Of a DNA stretch of 64,000 nt, positions 11,739 to 23,236 are shown in pieces (position 1 is the first letter of the stretch; the number at the start of each line of letters is the position of its first letter). The position numbers and the translations under genes were made by a program. The notes under the pieces are model-generated. The model saw nothing but the letters and a program-made list of their open reading frames with translations, ran no database searches and was not told the DNA's origin. The stretch lies in contig CAUWAG010000003.1 in the NCBI GenBank assembly GCA_963556695.1, positions 4,588,001 through 4,652,000 on the forward strand. Direction: 5' to 3'. The DNA is from Anthostomella pinea (lineage: Eukaryota; Ascomycota; Sordariomycetes; Xylariales; Xylariaceae).

Positions 11739-12776
11739 TCATCCCTTCTTCTGGTGGTCGTCACTGAACACATTCAGACCCAATCCTTCCGAGTCAAGCA
11801 ACAGCTTATTCCTGCCACCAGCCTCCTGGAGCTGGGTGGCGATGTATCGGGCGTTCTCGATCTTCTTCAGCTCGACATATGCCTTGTTCTTCTTGATGGC
11901 ATCTCCAATAAGCTCGGCCGATCGAGCCTCACCCTGAGCCTTGACAACCATGGCCTGCTTCTCCTGTCTCGCCTTGTCGACTACGAAGGCAGCCCTCTGT
12001 GCCTCTTGCTGCGCTACTTGCTTCGCCTCTACGGCTGCTGTGAACTCGGGGGAGAAGGCAAGGTGCTGGCATTCGCTGTTAGCAGGGTATGGTAAGAAAT
12101 GTAGTGCCAGCCCGAACATACCGTAAGAGAAACATCATCAAGTACGATGTTAAACCGTGCTGCTCGTTTCGACAGGTTCTCCCGGACAAGTTTGGCAACC
12201 ATCTCACGCTGTGTGATAAGCTGGCTAGCGTTGAACTGGGCCACCACGCTCTTGAGCACCTCATTGACGATCGAGGGCAGCACACGTTCGTCGTAGTCCT
12301 GTCCCAGTGTTCTGTAGATTTGCGGTAGTGCCTGGATCTCGGGTCGGGAAAGCACACGGCAGGTGATGTTCACCATCTGCAGATCCTTGGTTCCGGTGAG
12401 GGAAGACACGTTTCTCGGCTTTGCGCGGACATCGTAGGTTACAGGCGTCTCGAACCAGGGGATCACCAAGTGAGTTCCTGCGCAATAACGGGTCAGTAAG
12501 ACAGTTCAGTATGCAGTCGGACGGACCGGACCGACCTTCGGTGTAGATTTCCTTGCTGACACCGCTTGTCCTCTTGTACTTGATGGCTCTGTGACCTCCG
12601 TCGACGTTGAACAGGGAGTTCTGAAGTAGGATAGCGCCGCCTCCGAGGAGCATCAGAGCGCCTACTCCAAATCCGAGTCCTGCAGGAGGTCGACCGCCAC
12701 CGGGTAAGCTACCACGGTTCTGGCGCACCATGGTCCTCATCTTCTCGACATATTCGTCCATGGGGGAGCGCGGCAT
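11739..12776 (-). CDS. phb2: Prohibitin-2 (mitochondrial inner membrane)
   Basis: Forms ring complexes with prohibitin-1 in the mitochondrial inner membrane, acting as a scaffold for proteases and respiratory assembly. Minus-strand exons are 12776-12536, 12477-12122 and 12065-11739 (introns of 58 and 56 nt), giving 307 aa, the usual length for fungal Phb2. The N-terminus [19 protein letters not shown] is followed by a hydrophobic segment ([20 protein letters not shown]) that anchors the protein. The PHB/SPFH domain follows ([45 protein letters not shown]), then a long coiled coil ([19 protein letters not shown]) and the tail ending [12 protein letters not shown]. The ATG at 12776 puts the membrane helix at about residue 34-53, as in the family. 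Confidence 0.93.
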
Positions 12777-13229
12777 CTTCTCGTGTGGGAGGGCGTGTAT
12801 GCAGCTTCGGGAGATGGGCGACGCGATGCAAAGAGCTGAAGAGGAGCTCTCTGACAAGCTCACTTTAGTGATGATCCGTTTTGCTTGGGAGTTGGGACGC
12901 TTCAGCTGCGGGTCCGGGTAAGTGCCACAGAGTGGGTCCACAGGAAGGTCCACGTCCGGGGCCGTCAGCCTTCACTTGGCTCTGGGGGTGGTCTGTGCGC
13001 CGACATCAGTTTGGGTTTGCCCCAGGCCCTAATGAGAAACAGCGATGAGTTCCGGGTTGAAAGAGTTCCATCTTACAAATTCAAGGACCATGAACACTTT
13101 CTTCAGACGACAACAGCAAATCTGGATGGCCTGCATCAGTTTATAGTGCAGGTCTGAGTGAGTGTGAGCTAGAGGGTTTCCTTTCCAGGCTTCCTTCAGG
13201 GGCAGCACCTCTCAGCACATATTCAGATA
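12777..13229. other. Upstream region of prohibitin-2, no gene seen
   Basis: Promoter and 5' leader of phb2 running up to the MITE at 13230. Nothing codes here that I can recognise. Confidence 0.4.
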
Positions 13230-13442
13230 CACTCGGCCCTCATAAGTCTCTGTACGCGCCATATTGACAGACTCCAGATCACCCGTGGAAATTTCGAAAT
13301 ACTGGAATAAGCATACAGGAATAAGAAGCTGTGTTTTAATACGCCACTTTCAATGCTTATTCCGGTATGCTTATTCCGATTCGATAATATTACCGTTGTT
13401 TGCTGACACGGGTGGTGTACGGAGACTTATGAGGGTTCAGTG
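13230..13442. mobile_element. MITE copy 1, TIR element with TA target duplication
   Basis: 213-bp non-coding element. Left end CACTCGGCCCTCATAAGTCT and right end (reverse complement) CACTGAACCCTCATAAGTCT are terminal inverted repeats. It is flanked by TA on both sides (13228-13229 and 13443-13444), the duplication produced by Tc1/mariner-type transposases. A second copy lies at 60550-60753. An inner inverted pair, GGAATAAGCATAC and its near complement GTATGCTTATTCC, also lies within the element. Confidence 0.8.
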
Positions 13443-13801
13443 TATGTCTTTCATCATTGCCCAGGGAGTAATCCTTAGGAGGCAGGCTTGAAGGGTATAT
13501 AATACGTGCTTTGGAACCTGGCCGCTTTTGGGGTGTATGTTCTTAAGAGATCGACCATCCTAGAGACTGGTATGTGTTGGATTCTTCCCAGCAAACACGA
13601 GTATTGTATTCACGACGGCCTATCCGGCTCGAGTTTGAGTTTGTGAATAGAGCCCTACCAGGTCGTTCATCATCGTGCAGGGCAACTTGTAGATGACGGT
13701 GGACTCCAAATTAATACCACCCGCTGGAAGGTCAGCCGCTTTCAACGGCAGCAACTCAAGAGCAAACCGGACCTTCCGTGGAGCGAACGCCTTCAGCCGG
13801 C

Positions 13802-14976
13802 CTACTCGATACAGACTACAGATCGTCTGCGCAACGCCAGCACCCTCCTCACTTCCATGGCAGATGCCCACTCGCTGGGTTGCATGTTGTTCTCGAGCGT
13901 TGCATCAAATCTCCCCGCCTGTCCTCGTTGCTCCATCGCCGACTGCCCTGCTTCTGACTTGCCCATACTCATTCTGAGGTTATACCTCCTGGATAGTGGG
14001 TCATGTCTCTCGAGTGAAAATTGTACGTCTTTGTATGCCTTCCACTCGAAGACATCGCGTCGCCTGCCCTTCACTGTGTAGAGAAGGCGAAGAACGTCGA
14101 TCCTGCCGTCCGCGAGCATTTGGCTCATCTCACGCCATGCGTAGCAGTAAGAGGTGTATGAGTGGTCGGGCGGCACATATAGCGCGACTTCGTGTAGGGC
14201 TGGAAGTCCGTGATGAAGCAGAAGGGAAAACGGCGTCCATTTGCCGCTGAAGTCGCCGGGACAACCTCGCCAGGCTGGGGCACATGTCTCGACATGGAGG
14301 TACAAATTATTGCGCCCAATCACCAGGGAATGCGTATGGGCACGTATAGCATCCGGGAGCCTCCTCAGAAAAGACATGGAGCTTATGGCGTTCGAACTTA
14401 ATTCGAGCCTGCTGTTGCTCCACAGCTCGACCATTCTCGAATGCACAGGCTGTTCAATCACCTCGCCTCTGATTGACTGCCTGATCAACAGGTGCAGACG
14501 AGGAGTAAGGCGACGAACAACTTGCTTGACCTCGCAGGACACTGCGGTTGATACCAGCAGAAGGGGTGTGAATGTTGACAGTCGGTATCCAAGTACATCA
14601 GTCGCTATGTCGCGGGTTGTATGCGGAAAACTGGCGGTATTCCCAAGACCGACAGCGCACCAGCTATACTCGTCTCTGTGACCCCACACCCTCTCATCAT
14701 TCTTATTGACCGCATATTCGTCTAGGTATGGGTAACGCATCTGAGGACACGCCTCGTCTAGCTCATCTTTGTCGATATGTGTGAAGGGCGCCTTTGGCTC
14801 GACGGCAAGTGCGTAGATCTGGTCACGCAGTTCAATAGGAAGTTGAAGGAAAGGGAACCTGAGTTCCACATTTGGTCAGCATATGTAGTAGGTAAAGCGA
14901 GCCCGTGGGTATTTGCGAAGATTACGTACGATGATGTCTTGTCCGACATAGTTGAAGTCAGGTCAATCACCTCCAT
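13802..14976 (-). CDS. 2EXR/F-box-like protein of unknown function
   Basis: Predicted exons are 14976-14930 and 14858-13802, giving 367 aa. The 71-nt intron has donor GTACGT, branch GCTGACC and acceptor CTCAG. It joins MEVIDLTSTMSDKTSS to FPFLQLPIELRDQIYALA, the start of the domain seen in many fungal 2EXR or F-box-like proteins (FxxLPxELRxxIY). An unspliced start at 14869 also gives an open frame and remains possible. The remainder has no motif I recognise. Families of this type are numerous in Pezizomycotina and mostly uncharacterised; a role in protein ubiquitination is only suggested by the F-box resemblance. The 3' end is uncertain: another frame stays open downstream of 13871, so a missed intron is possible. 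Confidence 0.72.
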
Positions 14977-15709
14977 GATGATTGACTCAAGCTATACCCA
15001 CGTGACAGCGTGATTGACGCGAGGAAGACGCGATGAAGCGCGTTATATGCTTGATGCTGATGCCCTAGATTGTCTGATATCATCAGAGCAACTCTGATCG
15101 AGAGACAGCGAAATCCCCAGTCGAAATGAGATGCTTCTGCACAAGTGCAACGAAGAGCAAGAATGTGCAGTGTGCTGAGGTAGGTATAGGTACAGTGTGG
15201 TCATGGTCGTCTGTTTGAGACAGAGCCCGCAGGACTTGAGCTGAATATGCAATGCTTATGAAGGTTTATGCCCCTAGCGCACATATTGAATTACTGAGCT
15301 CAGTGCAGACAAGCCAATGTGGAGCTCCCGTGTGTTTCCATCTCTCATTCATCAACCCATCCCACAACAGACTCCGGTCACCAGCACCTCAGGTATCTAC
15401 TGAAAGCAGCATCACAGAGGATAGAGCAAACCGGCAAGAGAAGAAGCTACCTTAGAGAGCAGACAACCAAGTAGAAATCCTCTCGCGTTAGTACCCAAGC
15501 ATTGACAGCCTTTGCTTGCTGCATTCATTAGTTGGCAGCTCTCCGTGACGCCGCACATCCTTGTCTCCACTGAACCCGCGACCCACGAGGCCCACCTGAA
15601 CTTTTCCCATAACCTCCAGCTACCTAACATTCCATTGTATCGCTGCCGCGATCCTCGACTTCGACGACTGCTCCGTGCAACCAACAACTCCATCACCACA
15701 TTGCCCACC
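14977..15709. other. Divergent promoter region, no gene seen
   Basis: Lies between the minus-strand 2EXR gene and the plus-strand CstF-64 gene and must serve both. No coding sequence supported. Confidence 0.45.
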
Positions 15710-16753
15710 ATGTCCACAAAGCCGCCCTCTCGGGTGGTCTTTGTCGGCAACATCCCCTATGGTGTGTACCAACATGGACTCGGTCAGCCCTCACAAAACT
15801 GACAAAGGGTGTATTGTAGGCCTCTCCGAAGAACAGATCAGCGATATCTTCACCACCGCTGGCAAGGTTCTGAACTTCCGACTCGTCTACGATCGCGAAA
15901 CTGGACGCCCGAAAGGCTTTGGCTTTGCCGAGTACCCTGACGCAGGTAGGGCCCCCAGACTCACAGTGTGCCAACCGCCGACCTACCTACTGACCACCTT
16001 CCCGTGACAGATTCCGCCGCTTCAGCCGTCCGTAATCTGAACGACTATGAAATTATGGGTCGCAAGCTTCGAGTCGACTATAGTACAGAGGGCCGCGTTG
16101 ATGGTGACGACAGTAATAATTCGTCATCCGGTTACGGGCAGGCTACCAACGGCGCATCACAATTCGTCCCTCAACCGACGACAGCGGGCTCCCTACCTCC
16201 CCTGCCGCCGGGCAAAGAGCTGCCTCCCGGAGTCAGCGCTACCGATGCCATCTCTCGCACTCTCAACACCCTTCCTCCCGCCCAGCTTCTCGACATCCTC
16301 TCCCAGATGAAACAACTTGCGACAACAGACCCGACACGGGCAACGGAGCTTCTTACACAGGCGCCGCAACTCTCGTTTGCCATCTTCCAGGCTCTGCTGC
16401 TGATGGGCCTCGTCTCGTCCGACGCTATACACTCAGTTATCGAGACTGGCGGCGCTGCGCCCCCTGTCATTGCGCAACCCGTTCCCGGCTATCCTCCCTC
16501 TGCGATGCCCGCCTTTGCAGCTCCTGCGAACCCTACACCCCCTGTGCCCACGCCGTATGCGCCGCCCGCGGTATCGGCACCACAGGCCAGCTATGCGCCG
16601 CCTGCGGCCAATCCACCCGCTGCGCAACAAGACCCGGACTCGCTCATGCAGGCAGTCATGAACCTGCCGCAGGAGACGATCGATCAGTTACCCGAGGCAG
16701 AACGCCAGCAGATCATGGCCCTACGTGCGACCTTTTCTGGTCAACGACGTTGA
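15710..16753 (+). CDS. CSTF2: Cleavage stimulation factor CstF-64/Rna15-like RRM protein
   Basis: RNA-binding subunit of the pre-mRNA 3'-end cleavage and polyadenylation machinery; recognises U/GU-rich downstream elements. Exons are 15710-15761, 15820-15945 and 16011-16753 (introns of 58 and 65 nt), giving 306 aa. One RRM occupies residues about 8-86: RNP2 is VVFVGNIPYGLSEEQI, RNP1 is RPKGFGFAEYPD, and the last strand is IMGRKLRVDYSTE. The hinge follows at about 125-205 (ISRTLNTLPPAQLLDILSQM, ELLTQAPQLSFAIFQALLLM) and binds CstF-77/Rna14. A Pro/Ala-rich linker then leads to a C-terminal helical domain (LMQAVMNLPQETIDQLPEAE, QQIMALRATF), which binds Pcf11 in this family. Introns fall inside the RRM. 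The gene is intact. Confidence 0.93.
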
Positions 16754-18067
16754 TGGACACCATCAGCACAGCTATTCTGGTCGGGGCATCCTCGAGCTAA
16801 GGATATTGGCTACAATGAATACTCTCACCAGAGCTTCGGCATTGAAGAATATACGGCAAACTTGGACAGGGTGTGGAAGAACAGGCTGGTGTGATTCCGC
16901 CCCCGCCCACCTGCTACATCTGGCTTCGGTGATATACCCAGGGGTCGTTGATGGATTGGTGAATGGGCCACCTGGGCATGCTTCATGTTTCAGTCACCTT
17001 CTCAGGTTCAGGGTGGTTCTGGCGTTTACGGTCGGGTATTGGCCGTGGGAAATGCATGCAGCTATAAACTCGCACGGGAGCTCGGATAGAGACTCATTTG
17101 TGGTGCTGGTCAACTCTCCGAAGAGAGTAGTTATAGTAAGATAGTTCACTCATCTATGAAGGATGACAACGACTACTTTTCGGCTCAGTTTGAATGACGC
17201 AAATGTGAATGTGTGTCACCTTCAAAGTAGCTTGAGGCCAAGCACGCTGCTTCAAGCTTACAGCCCAGGGCGTACATATGCCACCTGCACTCTGTCGGTG
17301 ACAACGGAATACCACGTGAATTGTGTAATACAGATGAAGGAGTTGAATACATACGAAGGCCACGTAGTACTGTGTACCTAGTCTTTACAATTGTATCACC
17401 GTAGGTCAAGTTGGACGGAAATGCCCTCGGAGCACGCGACAGTATTCCCTTGGAGGTTACTTCTAATAAAATCTACTCCACGTCGCACGCCCCTGTCTAT
17501 CAGTCCTGGGCAGGGGTAGCTTTTTCTTGTAACGGCACAGCGGCACTGCAAGTCTGCAAAGTTCAAAGTTCAAACTAGCCTGAACTGTCTGCGCCTCTTC
17601 AATCTCGGCGGGGTATGACGATGATCGAGTCTTCCATACTTTATTCTACAACTCCCGCCGCAATAGCCACACAATATAGATTTGAACTAGATTCCTGGAG
17701 CCTCCTTGGGAACAAACCCATCATAAGTCCAGGCTTGAGTTTTGAGATTAATCGCCTCGTCGATGGGTGGCCAGACTTTTCCAATACCAGCTCAGAGTCA
17801 GGTCCTGATTCACAGATTCAGTGCCTGTGTCGGTAGCTTTTGGCGGCGCGAGCTTACTTCCAACTTGCACCTGCATGGATAAGTCTGGGTAGGTATGGAA
17901 CACTAAGGTTAGCTGCATCTGCGTTGACATCACCAGAAAACCCTCAACGCCGCCAACAACCACACCTTATTACCTTGGAAGCTAAAGTAATAACTGCCTC
18001 TTTCGTCTTCATCCCCGACACCAACAGCCTAACCCGACGACCTCGAGGCCCATGATTGTGCATTGCA
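16754..18067. other. Intergenic region, no gene seen
   Basis: 1.3 kb between two plus-strand genes. No open frame with recognisable similarity and no RNA gene identified. Confidence 0.45.
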
Positions 18068-20812
18068 ATGGCTGGCCCTCCTAATCCCTTCGCCGCGCTC
18101 GACGCCTCGCGCAATGCTGCCGGGCCCTCGAGCTCTTCTGCACCAAAGAAGAAGCATCGCGCCGGCCGCAAGCACAAGCGCTCGCGACGCAAGTCCTTCG
18201 CTGCCCCGTCCGAGAGCGTCGCTGGCGAAGAAGACCAAGACCAAGCTCCGTCAAACCGCCCAACACTCCCCGACACCTTGTACACGCATGGGAGGAATCT
18301 GAGCAATACCAGCATCGACAGCGAAGTACTTCTAGACCACAGGTACGGCGTCCTAGCGTCCCAGTCAGATAGTCGATGTGTCCGGAACAGCCACCGCCAT
18401 GGGCAGCCAATGCAAAAATACAAAGGCAGGCCTGCGGTCATGTCCGGCACAATAGAATTACTGCTGAGATTGATATAGACTGCTAGGACAAATGAAACTG
18501 ACTATCCTACAGAGATCACCACTACCCACGCCCTCGGCGACCCTCGACGCACGCTACCTCCTTTCAGCTGTCACAATCCGCCACGGCTCGCTTACGGACG
18601 ATGAACTCGAGCCACGGCGGTCAAGACGGCACCGAGGATGACAATGAGAACGCGCCCCTGTTGTCGAGCTCAGGTAGGTTGGACGCCGAGAACTATGGTT
18701 CGAATGACGGCCGATCGCGACCTGGATATGGCCGAAATCGAAGTCGTCGATCCAGCAAATCGAGCCATAAACTACGAGTAGGCCCTATGACGCCATCTGA
18801 GAGATACAACATCAACTACCCACCGTCAATGCCTGGGTCGCCTACCCTGGGTCCCTCAGATCGAATGGATATGAGTTTCGGAGACGTCATGATGAGGGAT
18901 GAGCTGGCACATAGCAACTCTCGTGCCAACAGCATGGCAGAGGCCGACACAGATCCATTGCTTCAATCTTCCCCTTACGAGCGACGGCACACCATCGCAT
19001 TGCAAGCAGAGGAGGATGTATGTTTCCCTCAGGAGGGCATGTCGGAAATCGCAGAGGAAGACCAGCACCAAACCCGGGACAATCGCAGTATGCGCTCGTC
19101 GCGACGGCGGCGGCGGAATAAGTGGCCGGACCTGGCCATTCTTGAAGAGTGGTCTCGCTTCGAAACGGAGGACCGAAACGAGGAGAGGCGGATGAAACGG
19201 ATCACAGAACCACAGCTTATCAACGGCCGACTGCGCCCTTCCCACAAGGGATGGTATCGAACCGAGGAAGACGCTCCTTACCGGTTCACGTATTTCAACG
19301 AGGAATTCCCGAGCACCATCCACAGTCAGACCATCTCAGAGCTGGTTCAGACGGACGCAAGCTTCAGAGAACTCTTCATTCCTGATCCGCCAGTCCTGTC
19401 TGACTCGTCTGATGAAAGCGAAGAAGACGAACCGCTGGTGCAATTTTCAGGCTCAGTGAAGAACGGCGAAAGCGATTCCAAGCGCCCAACCCGACAACCG
19501 TCATTGGCGACGACTATTAACGCAACTACAGAGCATCAACCAGATCTAACTCTTTCGCCCAAGCAGTTGTCCACCCAGTCAGCTGCGCCCTCGAGAGACC
19601 AGTCGGGCGATGTGACGCCCATGCGCTCGAAATCACCGTTTCCTGGTATGAAACCACCCCCTATCGCGGGTGAGAAGAAGCCTCGTTATGGCGAGCGTCC
19701 CGTATGGTGGCTTGATGTACTCAGTCCTACAGAGGCGGAGATGAAGGTTCTCTCCAAAGCCTTCGGTATCCATCCTCTCACGGCCGAAGACATCATGCTT
19801 CAAGAGCAGCGCGAGAAGGTTGAGCTCTTCCGTCATTACTACTTTGTCAACTATCGGTCCTTCGACCAAGACTCCGATTCGGAGAACCACCTTGAGCCGG
19901 TCAACATGTATGTCGTGGTGTTCCGCGAAGGTGTCATCTCTTTCCACTTCAGCCAGACCCCCCACCCGGCCAACGTGCGCCGCAGGATACGTCAACTAAA
20001 AGACTACATGATGCTCAGCTCGGATTGGATCAGCTATGCAATCATTGACGACATCACGGATGTCTACCAGCCACTCATCCAGACTATCGAGGATGATGTC
20101 GATGACATTGATGATAAGATCCTACAGCTACATTCTTCTTCCGATCCAGATTCATCGAGCTCTGACAACCGGAGCGAGAATGAGAAGAACGACACTGCGG
20201 AAAACAATACGTCGTCCGATGGCGACATGCTGCGTCGCGTAGGTGACTGCAGAAAGAAGGTTATGAGTCTTTATCGATTGTTGGGAAATAAGGCCGATGT
20301 CATCAAGGGATTCGCGAAGCGATGCAACGAACACTGGGAAGTCGCACCACGTTCCGAGATCGGGTTGTATCTTGGCGATATCCAGGATCACATCGTCACA
20401 ATGACCGCAAACTTGAGTCACTACGAAGTGTAAGTGTCCCTGCCTCCAAGCCCCGAACATTGTACACTATCTCGACGTGTGCTTTTGCACACTAGGAACT
20501 GGGACCCTCAGCGACGAGACTAATGTTCTGAACAGGATTCTTGCGCGATGCCACGCTAACTACATCGCCCAAATCAACATTCGCATGAACGAGCGGCAAG
20601 AGCAGACTGCCGATGTGTTGGGCAAGCTGACTGTTCTTGGCACCATTGTCCTGCCCATGAACATCATCACCGGCCTGTGGGGCATGAACGTCTGGGTTCC
20701 TGGACAAGAATATGAAGGCGACCTGAAGTGGTTCTTTGCCATCACAGGTGGCTTGCTCGTCTTTGGTCTAGCCTGCTTCTGGATCGCAAAGAGGGTGTAT
20801 AACATTGTCTAG
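18068..20812 (+). CDS. CorA/Mnr2/Alr-type magnesium transporter
   Basis: Divalent-cation (Mg2+) channel of the plasma or vacuolar membrane. Predicted exons are 18068-18342, 18513-20429 and 20536-20812, giving 822 aa. The first intron (170 nt) keeps the frame through to the Met at 18601, so the protein probably starts at 18068 with a basic tract (KKKHRAGRKHKRSRRKS). The second intron has donor GTAAGT and branch GACTAAT; splicing joins LSHYE to VILARCHANYIAQINIRMNE. The long cytoplasmic N-terminus is largely acidic or disordered. The CorA core begins near WWLDVLSPTEAEMKVLSKAF. Two transmembrane helices lie at the C-terminus, and the signature GMN occurs in TGLWGMNVWVPG. The size and layout fit Mnr2/Alr proteins better than the mitochondrial Mrs2 type. 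Confidence 0.92.
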
Positions 20813-21640
20813 TACCGCCTGCGCCGATGGTTGGTATAGTAGAGATATACGATATGCGTACTAACTGTCACTGGAAAAGCGGGCTAGAATATACGACTTT
20901 CAGAATACGGGTGGAAAGACCAGGGCGGCGTTGTAGCTACTTATTCACACCCAACAGAGAGCTCGGCGCTGGTATGAGGTTTGGACTCAAGGGCGGCACA
21001 ACAAGAAAATTGCAATTATGGGCCGATAGTGGACAGTTTGATTCTGGATATTGAGCATGGAACACTGGACCTCTACTGTCGTCCGCCATTGGGTGATACT
21101 CTACTTTCAAGCGACTGGATACAATTGTCGGATGCCACTCCATCTCAGCTTGAACATGACTGCCAGACGCCAACGCTTCATAAAGCGAGTTATACAATCA
21201 CGAGAAGATTCATAGCTACGAGCATGTATTTAGTCCTTACTGATCAATCTCGTTTGTATACCTACCACTGATCTATTGCATCCCCAGTGTCTTCGTTGCT
21301 TGGTAGATCTGACTGCTTCCCCTACCTGACATGTCAAGTGAGTCTTAGGGGCTGCGCGGGTATGGGATGCTGGTAACTTTGAGAAGTGGTACAAGGCCGG
21401 CACGTCGTCCCTTGGTTTTCGATGGTTCACTGCGTAGTCAGGTATTGCTAACTGACCTGGGCGGTATATCATGCTTTCCATGAGATGAGCTGCACTTCGA
21501 TCAACGTCTAGAGCGTTTGGTTGGTCCTTTAACTCATCACGTTAAGGCTGTGACTGTCTATGCAAGGCAGGGGTCCACCAGCTGGATAGGGGATGTCACG
21601 GTGTAAAGTCTCTGTACAGACCGTGAGATTCACTGCGAGT
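20813..21640. other. Intergenic region, no gene seen
   Basis: 3' flank of the Mg transporter gene. No supported gene. Confidence 0.4.
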
Positions 21641-22116
21641 CATCAGGCTGGATGGCGGGGCTGTGTTAGCAGCGCTTTTGTATGGCCATCTGGCCGTCCT
21701 CGATCACGTTTTGTGTATGTACGTTCCCGACATTGGGGACCCTTTGACATGTCCGATTGACGAGGAAGCCCACGACTTTCTCATAATTGCTGCCAAGACC
21801 AAGAAAGGCGGTGTGCAGAGGTTTTTAACTTCTATTCAAACACTGGATAAACGACCTTCACTGGATGCCGGATGTCAAACGCGACCACTGCGACGTTCGA
21901 CATATGGTTGAGTTGGAGATGAGCGGAAGCCTGCCACGGCAGACCCGCTGCATGCCCGCTGCCGTGGTCGGCAACTTCGAGGTGGTGGAGTGGCTCATCA
22001 AAAAAGGGGCACAACCGCTGACGGATTTGCTGGGCAGAACGCCCTACGTTGCGGCTAGAGAGATGAAGCAAGAACAGGTCGTGGCTGTGTTCGAGAAGTA
22101 TGGATATGGGACATGA
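21641..22116 (+). pseudogene. Ankyrin-repeat gene remnant
   Basis: Two blocks in different frames look like parts of one ankyrin-repeat protein. The first is at about 21660-21800 (VLAALLYGHLAVLDHVL). The second, 21865-22116, ends in a stop and contains AAVVGNFEVVEWLIKKGAQP followed by LLGRTPYVAAREMKQEQVV, matching the helix-turn-helix plus GxTP pattern of an ankyrin unit. No start, no upstream repeats and no intron that rejoins the frames were found, so I read it as a truncated, frameshifted relic. Ankyrin proteins are abundant in filamentous fungi; function unknown. A very divergent intron-containing gene is the alternative. Confidence 0.45.
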
Positions 22117-22452
22117 ATGCCAGAAGCATTCGAAGGTCCTGAACGGAGTTGAAGGACCTGGTGTTGGACATGAAGCAAGGGGCAGCTGTGCTCCCATCTC
22201 GGCTCGGGATCGCTTTCGCTTGGCTTACAGGGGCACAAGGCTGGTTGGTTGCTTGGTTGGTTCGACCCTTGCGTGGCAGAAATTCATCACAACCTTCCGG
22301 CCTGCTGCCTGATCACTTTTGTTGAAGACTCCATATCAACATATCTACTTACCATCATTTCTCACGTTGCCCAATTCCTTCTGTGATACCTGATCGCCTT
22401 GTTGCACGACGGCCAAATTGCACCCATTTTCCTCCCACGCGAGTCAATCAAT

Positions 22453-22854
22453 ATGTCATCTTTCTCCCCAACACCCTCATACATCTTCGGCGCACTATGC
22501 ATCATCCTCAGCCTCAACAGCTTCAGATCGCCCGCCCACGAGCACGAGCGCTTCGGCCTGCCCCTGTAGCCACAACGGCGCGCCCTGGCCACGCAGCGTG
22601 AGGGGCCGACGCCCCTGGTCTACGTCAAGGGGCTTCGCGAAATCAGCTACGGCGTCCTGGTGTGCGCGCTTCAATACCAGGGTTTGGAGGTGGCGACCAC
22701 GACTGTCGTCTCTGTCGTTGCTGCGGTGGCGCTCGCAGACGGCTTCATTATTCGGGCGCATGGCAGGGATGGGCTGAGGCATAAGGAGGCTGGGCACTGG
22801 GGCTTTGCTGCGTGCTCTGTTGGCTGGGCTTTGTGGAGGCATTGGAGTAGCTGA
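22453..22854 (+). pseudogene. DUF4267-like small membrane protein with one in-frame TAG
   Basis: Reading from the ATG at 22453 gives a 134-codon frame that resembles the fungal DUF4267 family: a hydrophobic first helix (SYIFGALCIILSLN), the block ERFGLPL, the conserved PLVYVKGLREISYG, two more hydrophobic helices, and the ending HWGFAACSVGWALWRHW. The frame is broken only by a TAG at codon 39 (22567-22569), straight after FGLPL. Everything downstream is open to the TGA at 22852-22854. No GT-AG intron that would remove the TAG was seen. Family members are about 130 aa, matching the length if the TAG were read through. It is either a young null allele, a sequencing error, or a readthrough case. 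DUF4267 function is unknown. Confidence 0.6.
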
Positions 22855-23236
22855 ACGAACAAGCTTGACTTGGACGGTGGATGGTGCACTGGGCTGCTTG
22901 GGTATAGCAGGGTGGACATCGACGATGTCACGTTCAATACCGGCTGTCAGCCCCTTTCCTGCCTCAGTCTCGGTGCATTTCGGATGGCTGTAACTTGGTG
23001 ATAGATGTCATGCGGCAAGATCATCAGCCCAGTCATGATATTATCTTGACTGTGCATCCTGGCCAGTTAGATGACACGGCTACCTAGTGATGCCTCTCGG
23101 TCCCATGATCAGGGGTAATTTTCAATCCCAAGGCTCGCACATCATATGCAGGTCTATCATACTTTCTGTGTTGCCTCGGTCTAACCTGAGTGTATGACAA
23201 GGCTCAAATATCAAGGCGTGTTGACGCTTCGTCATC
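22855..23236. other. Region between converging genes, no gene seen
   Basis: Lies between the 3' ends of the DUF4267-like frame and the FAD oxidase. Nothing recognised. Confidence 0.4.

Noticed and set aside
13620..13871. Extra C-terminal exon for the 2EXR gene
   Set aside because: A candidate intron (GTGAGG to GAGTAG) runs straight into a stop in the needed frame; no consistent splice found.
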